Assembly (NCBI RefSeq): GCF_918797505.1
Contig: NC_092794.1
Coordinates: 73,383,345-73,447,344 of the forward strand
Length of the DNA: 64,000 nt
Direction: 5' to 3'
From: Bemisia tabaci
Lineage: Eukaryota; Arthropoda; Insecta; Hemiptera; Aleyrodidae
Positions 38,501 through 50,500 of this stretch are shown in pieces. Position 1 is the first letter of the stretch. Each line of letters opens with the position of its first letter. The notes below the pieces were generated by a model. The model was not told the origin of the DNA and searched no databases. It saw nothing but the letters and a program-made list of their open reading frames with translations. The position numbers and the translations under genes are program-made.

Positions 38501-41500
38501 CTCCCTCCCCGCAGGCACAAGACCTCTCCAGTTAGATTTCCCGGGTCCAGCTGAAATGGCACAGCTACATTTAATCATTCAATCTAATCTTTCAAATCTA
38601 CGTTAAGTCGTACGTTTATGGTAGACTTCAGACTTCGATACTTGTCTGTTACGCATTTGCCAACATTTGTTTTTTTTGTAACTGTCTTCAAAACACCAGC
38701 GTCATTGTCCGGTGGATTTTCCATCAGAGTCTACACACTTAGACTCATCACTGACCAATTTCTCTGGAATATCTAGCATAAATGGTTAAAATGTAGATTT
38801 CACTTTGCAGATAAAGTAGCTGGGGGCCTGAAAACAAAATTTTCACTTATATTGACTTCTTTAAAGACCTTTCTGACCTCAAAAGAAGCATGTGGACTTT
38901 AGGTCTGGCTATGTTATGAGAGGCTGCACAACAGAGTCAAATGATTCTCTTCGGATAAATTCCTTACCTCTGAACTAGAAAAGCCATTGATTCAGCTTTG
39001 TTCTGACCCCAACACAAATAAAACTATCAGCCCAACAGGCAGCAAGCGTCAAGAGATATTTATGCATTCATCCTTTCAGTTATTTGCACTCGGTCTGGAA
39101 AATACTGAAATAATGGTTTATACTGCTGAGAGCAATGGAATTTGTTGGATGTTCGACGTCTTTCGCAAATATTGACATATTACGGCAAGAGGCCGGTGTT
39201 ACCTTTGATGCATCAACAAAGAGGTATCACAAACAACTTCGAAGTTAAAAGTTACAAAATCAAGCAGCGCTACTACATTTAAATTTGAGAATACTAGATA
39301 TTCATACCAATTAATCAGAGACGTTTGGAGACTTTTATAAGTAAATTCCGGTGGAAAACCCACTCCACGAAGACATTGGTACAATGTACAAGTGGAGTGA
39401 AACAGTTGCAAAAAGTAAACAAATACTTACGTTCGCGTAACGGTGAGCTTAACTTATTGAGGCTAAAATGGAACGACTGAAACGATTAAATTAATTTGGA
39501 ATTATTATACTATAATCGATCAGCACACGATGGTACCGATGGCACCGGTAGGCTTGGTTTCGTAAACAAATATGGCGGCGGTCCATCACAACGTTGAGAG
39601 TGCCGAACCCCCGAAAACGCACCGCCGCGGTGGAGATTCGGGGTAAACCGCCGAATTCCAACGGTTGACCGTCCAAGTTGCCAGTCGGCAAAACCCCCTA
39701 ATCTAAGGAAGGAGACCTGGATGCATGTAGTCAATAATTCCTTCGGATTTTTTCCTATTAGTAGATTTTCATGTATTTCAGAGTAAAGTAGAATCAGTAT
39801 TGCATTGTTCACTAGTGGAGGATGGTAAAATTATTTTTAAAAAAAATTGTTTTCAATACATACGAAAAGTTGTTTATATTTTTAATCTATTCCAGATCTT
39901 CAATAAAATCACTTACACTGCAGTAAAATAAGAATGGGAGTATAAATAACAATTTTTTTTGCTGAATTTGGTAGGCCATTCCAAACACTGTGGCTAACTG
40001 CAACAATTTTTGTTGCATTTAGCCACACTATCTTTTCTTGTTTCATTTAGCCACACAGCACCCAGAGCTTGTGGCAATTCGCCGCGTGGCTAAATGAGCC
40101 GTGGCTAAATAAATAGATACCATTTTCGTCATGTCGGAAAATCGACGAGGTCCGGGTGGCAGTCGATGCTATCTATAAAAATAATTGGCTGTATAAAATT
40201 TGAGCCAATTTGAAGCTTTTTTAGCTGATGCTCGAAGGGATCAAAACTACGGGCAAAATTATATTGGATTAAATGGGCGGAAAAACGCCTAATCTGCGCA
40301 AATGCGTTTTTTGGATCTAAAATGCGCTTAAATGGAAAAAACCGGATCAACTCTTAGAGAGGCATCTAGGAGCCCATTCAAAACGAGAAAATCACACTTT
40401 TGACCCATGGGTGAGGGTAGGGGCTGTAGTCCTCTAGTACATCGGAGTGGTAGCGTTAGTGGTCTGTAGTACATCTAGGACATGCTCAAGAGCGTATTTC
40501 CTGATTTTTCCCAAGAAGATACTTTTCTTGATGAAAGGAAAAAATACCCTATTTTGAATACAAATCTTATTCGTTCGTTTTCCATCTGAAAAGTAGGGTG
40601 AATATCTTGTATATGTTCGGTAGGACAAATCATGTGTACTTTTGATTGATTAGAATATCTCACTGAGTCTACCAAGAAATTTACTTCAACACTGTCCTTG
40701 AAAAACACCTTACGCATTCGTGGTGCTGTTAAATCTATATGACCGAAATGTATTACAAGTATTTTGTGAGGATGAAAAAATTAAATTCAGCCTCAATGTT
40801 AGGCACGAACAAATTACTGATCACAATGAAAAATAATTCTAGTTTACGATTTGTAGCAACCTCGTATGCAGATAGTGTTCGTTTTTGTTGCACGCCTCAT
40901 CCTACTTAACAGCAGGAACGTGGACTTAACAATTGAGAAGCTCTCCGGTAAAAGGGCACATTGCAAAAAATTGCGTAAGAGAAAAATGCATCATAAGTTT
41001 CCATCATTACTTTCCGGTCACTGATGATAACTTACATCGCAGCTTGGACTCCCGATTTCAAACGTAAGTCACAGTCAGTGGCCATAATTATAATGATGGA
41101 AACTTGGAATGCATTTTTCTCAAAGGCCATTTTTTGCCATTTGTGCCCTGTTTCTGGAAAGCCGCCTATAGATCTATAGCATTTAGGAACATAGATTCTA
41201 AAGCCAATTTTTACCAGAGTGAAGATATCCTCTTTTCCCTTTCGAATGAAGATTTTCTAGAAAATTGCAGCATGATAGGAGAAAATGTATACCATTTCCG
41301 GCTTTGACAGTCAAATGTTCAGGATGTCCTAAACCTCACGTGTCAGAATTTTTTCTGCTTGGGTTATTTTAGGCCGGACACAGTCCAGAGGACAAATAGT
41401 GCAGCTTTCGTCATCCCAAAGCCCCCTCGGTCACCCTTGGGAGTTCAGCGGACGAAGGGGCATTCCATCTTTGGAGAGCAGGATTCTCACCACAATTTTA

Positions 41501-44500
41501 GAAATAAGCTGAGGTTTAAGATAATAAATCAATACAAAAAAGTCCACCATCAGCCAATCCCTGTGCGCAGTATTGGTATAACACTTCGAGGGGAAATTAA
41601 ATTTTCAAGAAATTGTATCCTCCTCCCCCTAAAACGCATTCGTCGGACATTTCGACTCCTGCAACATTCTTAATTTTAGAGAACAATAAGGTAAACCAAA
41701 ACTGGTTTAAGCAGCCAATAAAGTACATAATAGGTATCCACCCTATCATATGCACCGAAAAATGTCTACCCTCTTTTTGAGCACAAAACGGAAAAATAAC
41801 ATTTGCGTTGTGCAAAAGAGAAGATTTGTCGTACCCATGGACTAAAACATATACCCATAAACATCAAAGATTTTGTTCCGTGTGATGAATTTGCAAGAAT
41901 TTCATTCAAAATACACAGTGTATGAAATTGTCAAGAGACGTGTAGCATTCCTGCAAACAGTGAACTGACAATTCCATGCTGAGTTGCAGGATTTTCCCCC
42001 AAACATTTTACTTTTTTGCCGTGTCTATGACTGCAAAATTTTCTGAGTATGAGTAAGTCGTACATTTCCTCCAAAAGGAAGTGTGGGTTGCGAAATCTTA
42101 CAAGCATTGCAAATTACGTGGTATACGTATATGCTTCACTTCATTTCTTGACATTCTGGACTACATCCGGAATCAGCGGAGTACAAAACATACACGAAAA
42201 TTCATCATTATATGAAAGGTAACTTCTCTACCGTTCTCACTATCTGAGCGGCAGCCATGTTGGCCACTTTGGTTCTTAGAGAACTTTTATGGGCCTGTTT
42301 GGGTATTTGGACCTCATTTGTGGAATTTACGACCCAAAAAACCCATGCAGGGACACCTCACTCGACGATACGAGCCTCAACAAAACATTTCACCCCGCAA
42401 CGGCAGCCATTTGGCCGCCATATTGAAATTTTTGAGCTTCAATAAACCCGTAGTAAAATTCTGACCTCATCAGTAAAATCTACGACCCAAAAAACCCTAG
42501 GAAAGATACCCTACTCGGCACTTTTACGCAACTCTCGGAGATTTGACCCTATCGTGGAAATTTTGGCGGCTATATTTGATTTTGGGCATCCCTTTGAGCC
42601 GGAGACAATTTTGGACCTCAAATTCGGATTCTACGACCAAAATTACAAAGTGATGAACCCCATACACGACATCAAAAACAAATTCCCTTATCTTCAACCC
42701 CCGAGCCCCCATTTTAGCCGCCATGTTGAATTGGTGGGGTTGGACGCAAAATTGAGCTTGACAACATCAAAATTATTTTTCTACACATCGAAAAGAAGAG
42801 ATTAGGGCATTTTCCACACTTACTCCATTTACTATTCCACGGGAGGCTTCTTTTCAACATATGCCCGTGGACTAATTTATGCAGGCCCGCGCTGTGCCGC
42901 CGCCGCGCGGATCGCAGTGGCGCGGAAACCTTAAATCATAGACCCATCATGTAATATATCGTTGGAAAGCTTAAAAGACGCTTTTTTACATGGCGAGTAT
43001 TAAAAGTGACCTTAATAATGCGATTTTAAAAGATAAATGGGTTAAAAGCTTTTTTTTCAATACACAAAAACCGGTTTTTATGAAAAAAAAAACACCCTGT
43101 ATATTGTTAGAATCAAAAATTTTGTGATTTTGTTGTATTTACCTTTTAATTATCTATCAAACAAAAAAAAGAAAAATTAAATCGGTTCAGTGGATCTCGA
43201 TCCATAGCGGCTCAAAGTACGCGCCCGGACGCCATTTTGAATGGCCGCCATCTTGGATCTGCCACCATTTTGAAAATGCCTCTTCGACTCAAAACTCTTA
43301 AAATATCATCTAGTTTGACCTCCCTAAGTGGCAAAACTGAATCACGATTTGCAGCGTCCTTGCCATAAACCACTGTACTATTACCCTAGAATTGAGCGCA
43401 ATCCATCTGCTTTTTTTTTTACATTTGAAATGTTTTCGAACGATCTGTTTAGCTAGTAATCTCTTTCCATATTTCAGGTAACATTCTATCTTATTTATTT
43501 CCAAAGTACGGTCGAAACGAAGCCAAGAAAAGAGAGATCCTTTCAGCAGCAGCAGCTGCCGGCGTTTCTGTGGCTTTTGGTGCTCCTATAGGTGGTGTTC
43601 TTTTCAGTTTAGAAGAAGTAAGAATCTTTTTTCCTCCTTGATCATGTTTATAAAAGGTAGAGAGGTCTCTAAATCCTCAAAAATAATAGTTTTAATCTAA
43701 AATTTAATAGTAGCAAACAGAGGTATGCGGTTTCCCTTGAGCCCTTAATCCCCGTGGCCATCGATTTGTATTTTTTTTTAGGGCTGTGCGAATATTCGAC
43801 AATTCTTGATATTTCGATTCCAACTGTGTTGGAAGTCTACTCAAAAGTTTGCACCAAAAAAACACTTTCAGTGCCTCAATGTAAATTAAATGTATTTAAC
43901 CACAAGATTAAAAGTAAAGAGAAATTATTTACTGTATTAATGAAAACAACATCAAACATTTTTGCTTTAAGTTGAAAAAGGAACAGGTGTTTCTGATCAG
44001 AAATAGGTAAAAATATTCGATTCTATTCAATGCGATATTTGAACTTCTTTTTCAATTGAAGGCCGAAAAACCATTTTTGCCCAGCTCTATTTTTTTATAA
44101 TTTTTTTCGAAAATTTAAAGGATACATTTGACATGATTGTACCCTTCCTTTGTGAGTTTTGAGGCTTGTACATAGTTGAATTCGGTTCTGCCATGTGATA
44201 AGGAGTGAGGTCCAAGTATTATTAGCATCATAATATCTCTTTTCAATGACATACTGGTGCTGAGTTTTTCATTTTTTTTTTCCCAGGTCAGTTATTACTT
44301 CCCTTTAAAGACACTGTGGCGATCATTCTTTTGTGCTTTGGTAGCAGCTTTTGTTCTTCACTCAATAAATCCATTTGGGAACGAACACTCAGTATTGTTC
44401 TATGTTGAGTACAACAAGCCATTCATGTTTTTTGAGCTAATTCCATTCATAGGACTCGGAATTATTGGAGTAAGTAATATTCAAATAATCCCCCAAAAAC

Positions 44501-47500
44501 CATACAGTAAACTCTGGCTAAGTGAGCAGGTGTCAATGAGTGGTTTCAATAAGAAAAAATGTTTTAAAATAAGTTCAAAATTAAGTAGAAAAATGGTTTT
44601 TGAAGACCAAAGAATTTATTTATTTATTTATAATTCATGTACCTAAATGCCACACGTTGTGGCTATAATACTTGTCAACTTAGAAGTTAGGCTCTTCAAT
44701 CACACATATTTCAGGATTAGCTCAATAGCAACTGAACTGATTTTTTCTTTCGAGCCCAAGTGCCCCAAATCAAAGTTTCAAAAAAAACAGATAAAATCGT
44801 GATATTTGGCGTGCTTTCAATCTTTTGATCCCAAAAAGTTTATTTAAAATTCTTATCCAGGCTGTTTATTAAAGACAAATTTTGAGCCTATCACTCCAGG
44901 CAACCACTACTGCGATAGAGTCAAAATCCAAAATTTTTGCCCTTGTTCTTGGGCCCTTGAGAAAAAGGTTCATGAAAGGATTTTAAGGTGTAGTGGTTTT
45001 AGCACTGGCTCTATGACCAGGTGGTCTTGGGTTCGATTCCTGGCTAGACAAGCAGAGTATGATGGTTTCAAACAATCGTTACCGAGGGCTGGTTGGGACT
45101 GAAGGGTTGGTTCAAATAACTTCAATTTTTCTAGACTTTTTGTCCTTATTGTAGATCTTGAATGAGAACTTGAATTCAAGGAAAATACGGTTCTAAATGT
45201 TCATAACCAAGTTTTACTGTTAGAACTTACTGGACCACTGTACGTAATAAACACTGCTGTCAAAAGTTGAGTATTGTTCAGGTTTAGCACTTTTTGTATA
45301 GTCTATGGTAAGGACAAAATTAATTGTTTTTGTCCTTACCATAATTATAAGTGCTAAGTCTGAGGGAAACTCAACTTTTGACGGCAATGTTCTTTATATG
45401 TATCATAAATTTAAAGTGGTCCAGTGAGTTCTGACAGTGAAAGATTGCTATGAACTTTTAAAACTTAATTTTTCTTGAATTGAAGTTCTCGTTCAGGGTC
45501 TATGGTAAGGACAAGAAGTCTGAAAGAAGTGAATAATTACTTGAATCAATCCTGAAGAGGGAGGGGGCTTCAACCAATAAAGCACAGGGTTACTCTTTTA
45601 AAGTAAAAAAAAAAAAATTCGTTCAATTCTGTAGCGCATATGGAAGGGGGTGTTTGTAAAGTTGGCAAAATCCCCCCCCCCCCCCCATTCTTGAATTTTT
45701 GCCAATTATCGATTTGTCATTCCTCATTATATGATACATCTTCTCCCAAAATTTCAAGCCTGAAATGAATTTCTTTCTGTGTAGCAGCATTGCCAAGTTG
45801 AAAACCTTTGAGTTCCATATCTTCCGATCGCAAAAAGATATCGAGGTGCGGTTTGCTCTAAAGTTCTTCAAAAATTGCGTTCTTTTGAAATATGCAGTCA
45901 ATTTGATTGTTTAGGCAATTTAAGATTGCAATGATGCCATTTTTCACACATTTTTAGGAGCTGTGTTTTTTAACCCTGGTACATCGTCAAATGCCAGATT
46001 CTCGATTCGAACAAAAAGCTGTTCATCTTATTTGTCGTACTTCTCTGTTTTGATGTACTATACCTCCCAGGGAAACGATTGGGACACGAGATATGAGCTA
46101 TCAAAGATTACGTTTTGCGCACTCACCGGAATCCAGGCGCTCGGAGTCGTCTGCACACCCCCTTTCTTGCCATCGACAAGCTTTGCAAGGTCATCCTTAG
46201 GTATTTTTTTTGTGTACTCACCATTTCTGGCCTTACCAAGGCCTCCGATGAATTTTAAGGGGCCTTGCGGTCCATTGTTGCCATTTTTGACCCATTTTTA
46301 GGGTTTTTTCAATATTACTTATGTAATAAACTTAATTTAAACTGAAAGCCGTGTACTTTTTTGGAAGGAACGTAAAAAAATGAATAACCGTGTAAGTGTA
46401 AATTTTTTCTACATCGCCAAATTTTCGAGAAAATCGTTGTAAAGCCAAAAATTAGACTAATTATCACGTCAAAGGTTTTAGGAAGTGAATGATGACTCTC
46501 ATGTGAAAAATGTGAATTTTAAGTTTTGTTTTACTACAATACTGTTGTGTGGACGGGTAAGAGCTATTACGTACGTCAATATAAAAGTTGTGACCCACTT
46601 TCCTGAACCTTAATTGTGGCATTTTTCACCAGAGTCATCATTCACTTTCTAAAACCTTTAACGTTATTAGTAATCCAATTTTTGGCTTTGGAACGATTTT
46701 CTTGAAAATTTGGCCATGCAGAAAAAATTTACATCTATACTTTTATTCATTTTTTATGTTCCTTCCCAAAAAGTACACAGTTATTAGTTTAAATCAAGCT
46801 TTACTTAGGTAAAATTGAAAAAACCCTAAAAAAGGGTCAAAATGGGAACAATGGACTGCAAGGCCCCTTAAAACTCATCGGAGGCCTCTTTAAAGGCCAG
46901 AAATATAGAAAGTAGAATCAAATCGACTGCATATTTCAAAAGGATGCAATTATAGAAGAATTTTAGCGCAAACTGCACCTCAATATCTTTTTTTGTTCAA
47001 AAGATATGGAACTCAACGGTTTTCAACTTGGCAACACTGCTACACGGAAAGAAACTCGTTTCAGGCCTTGAAATTTTGTGAAAAGGTGTATCCTACATTG
47101 AAGGATGGCATATTGAAAATTGGTCAAAATCCATGTGGGGGGAAATTTTGCCGATTTTGCATACACCCATTTTTTAAGTTTTAAGGAGGATTTTGTGTTT
47201 TGAATTTCAGGGTGTCATTGCAGTTATTTTCATCAAAGCTAACTTGTATTGGTGCCGTTACCGCAAAATGTCTCGACTTGGGCAGTACCCTGTGACAGAA
47301 GTTTTGGTCGTAACTGCTGTCACTGCTGTTGTAGCCTATCCAAACCCGTATACCAGAATGTCAACCAGTCAATTAATTTATCTCTTATTTAGTCAATGCG
47401 GCACTGTCAAGGATCCACTTTGGTAAGTCTTTAACTCAGATACCAAGGATAATTGAAGTATTACAAAATTTTCTCCATACGTATATCTTTACTTACAGAA

Positions 47501-50500
47501 ACTGTGAATTAACTAATAAAACCAAACCAGCAGGCTGATTATTTAAAATAAATATGTGTTTGTCTGATGGATTAAGATGAAATGAAACGGTGCAAATGTT
47601 TAGCTATGCCGATCATACAAAAGATTACTGTGTCGAGAGCCCTTTGCCAGGCCAAATACCTAACGGATAGTTGGCGAGCATGTTAGGTGCCTGTAACTAG
47701 TTGCTTATTTGGTCTGATAGCTTGCGATGTGGTTTCTGGTCTTTTGGCTTCGAAGCCCACCAAGTACACAGTTCCAACCATCTTAATTTTAGTCACCTCC
47801 AGAGAATTACATATTTTTAGTAAGCACCCTGCAGTAGTATTTTTGCGAAAGCTTAGTGGTGGTGAATGTATTAAGCAGAGCTGTGAGAATAAGGATTTTC
47901 GAACTTGATTAAAATTTGATCTCAAATGAAGAAATTAATTCTGATTACAATTAAAATTGGAAAAAAAATTAATAAAATACAATTTTGTCATTTTTATTTT
48001 TAATGTAGCATTTTTGACCAAAAAGGAAGTTAAAGAACATTAATTCTTGAAGAATTTTCCAAACACCTTGAAAGCTGTTAATTTCCTGCAATGATTTTCT
48101 TTTTGTTGACTCATTGTCTTTTCCTCTATAAGATCCTCCGTGCCCTAAATAGCGTAGATTTTTTCCAGTTCTTTGGTTCAGAAAGATATAATTGTAAAAA
48201 AATCACCATATTGCAGCACTAAATTTTCAGAAACTGTAACTCAAATCATCAGTGTTTTTTATCATCTTGGATGTATGTAAACTTTTTCATCATGATCAAA
48301 GCTTTTTGTAATCAGATGTAGTCATCATACCTCTACCTTATTTATTAAGTTATTTCTTTACTCTATGATCCATCTTATTTCTGCGCTATTTCAAATTAAC
48401 TTTCAGTTCATACCAGTTTGATCCAACGCTGAATGGAAGTGGTGGGCTCAAACCAGGAGAAGGTCTTTATTGGGCTGTATTCCTTCTCATCCTTGCTCTG
48501 ATTTTCAAGCTTGTTACAACAGTGTTTACTTTTGGTATGAAAGTGCCCTGTGGGCTTTTCATACCGAGCCTTTGCCTTGGCGGGATCGTCGGTCGTATCG
48601 TAGGAATCGGTAAGTGAAGAAATACACACTAGTGTCACTATGAACAACATCCACTATATAAACCTCAAAGACTCTCTGAAAAGATTTGACCTTGAGAGGG
48701 GAAAAAAGATTTGACCGTGAAGGGGGAAATATTCTTTGAATCACCAGCTATGCAGTGCGGCAGCGCGGCCCCTCCAGTCGGTATCCATGATGACTGGGTG
48801 GAGCCGCAGAGCTCACTTCGCAGACGCACACTCACGCAGTCCACAGAGAAACATGATGGGGAGCATTCCAAGCCACCTCGCTTATCAGTCATCCTTAGCC
48901 TATCCTGTTAGATGCTTCGCTTGCTCGCTTACTTGAAAAGCGTTCTCGATTTCTCCGGCACTTGCTGAGAAAATGTTTGTTTGCTCACCAAAGCGGAACA
49001 ACTGCATGACGTAGATGTAACAACAAAAAGCATTGGTTATGATGAACTGCTATTGTAGGAACCTACGTATTTAGAATACTTTCTCTTTGTCTTGGCATGT
49101 TTTTTCTTTAGTCAGCAAACAAATGTTTTTCATTCATCAAAGGCAGATGAAAATAACAAAAAAAAAAATAAATCAATTGGAAAAAACAAAACAAAAAAAA
49201 ATTAAAAAATAATATAAGAAAAACGAATGAAGTGACTAATCAATTTGATGCCGCCATTTCAGGGTAGAGTACCCATGTAGCAAGAGAATAGACAGGTGTG
49301 AAACTCCAAAAATCCATCAGACCTTCACCAAGGCCTCCGCGACCAAAGTAAGGGCCCAAAAAGTCAGCCAACCTATGAATAAATTACCCAGAACAATTTA
49401 TTATTAAAATTGTCTCGACCGATCTTTTGCAAAGCACATCTTTGACTTAGTTTTTGCATAAATTCTCTCATTTTTACGGTAGAGCGCACATTTATGAACA
49501 TTTTTAACCATCTTGGTTTGAGTTGGAATCTGAAGATTATGGCACTGAAATTTTATGTGTCAAAGGGCTGGCTTCCCTTTTGGGCCCTAAGCCTTCCATG
49601 AAGCAAGCTGTCCATACTCTTGCTATACAGGCACTCTACTTCATGGAGACCTCAAAGCCACCCAGGGGGGAACCCCCGGCCTAGCTGTTCAGGATGCACA
49701 AGCGCACCTTGAACAGCTAGTATTTAATATAAGCTTCAACTGTGATATGTATTGAAGAATGTTAAATGGGCCTGTTGCAAACTTTTGCTAGAGCAGAATG
49801 AGGAGTTGTTTCCTATAGATAATGCCTCAAAAATCACAATGAGCGCATTGGCAAAGTCTGAAATGCACTTATATATTCACAATCTGCGTAAGAAATTTGC
49901 GTTATTTTGAGCTTCCCGCTTCAAAAACGATACTACTGCACAGGTGAACATTTTGTTAGAGGAGTCGCTCCATCGTCGGCAATATTCATCATGGCCGACG
50001 CTTGCGCAGTTCCTCGCGTAATTCGAGGAGAGTTCAAGGTCAATTAAGGCGGGCGAGGAAAATATGAACGTAAACACGCCGATTGTTATCTGGTTTAATC
50101 CTGTTCAGGTGTTATCTCGTCCCATCACACGTGCTTTGGCGGACTGGCGTCGGCCATGATGAGTATTGCCGCCAATGGAACGACTCCTCTAACAAGATTT
50201 TCACCTGTACCGTAGTATCGTTTTCGAAGCGGGAAGCTCAAAAAACCGCAAATTTCTTACGCAAATTGTGAAATTATGAGTGCATTTCAGACTTTGCCGA
50301 TGCGCTCATCGTGATTTTTGAGGCATTTTCTGTAAGAAACAACTCTTAGTTTTGCTCTAGTAAAAGTTTGCAACAGGCCCATTATCTTTTCTTTTTAAAG
50401 ACGTCTCAAGAATCTTTGTACTCGTGGTCACAGTATAGATTTTTTGCATCTTCAAATTTTCCATACAAATAAAAAAACAAATTCTCCAGTTGTTTACATT

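Larger units (their letters stand above)
34767..40121. mobile_element. Second-level foldback with CATTTAGCCAC repeats, 9-bp TSD ATTTTCGTC
   Basis: Arms of about 170 bp (to 34940, and from 39985) are inverted copies rich in TTAGCCAC / GTGGCTAA and GCAACAAAA units. ATTTTCGTC lies directly outside both ends (34758-34766, 40122-40130). A nine-base duplication is usual for Mutator-like elements. Its interior is occupied by the third-level element. Confidence 0.8.
33702..43380. mobile_element. Outer 9.7-kb palindromic element filling intron 6
   Basis: Arms of about 1.04 kb (33702-34744 and 42350-43380) are near-identical reverse complements, starting TAGTACGGTGGC / CCACTGTACTA; a TA duplication is possible. 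Both arms hold short open stretches mirrored in each other, so they are not genes. The interior contains two further nested elements (34767-40121 and 35037-39696) and about 2.2 kb of loop (40131-42349). Confidence 0.9.
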
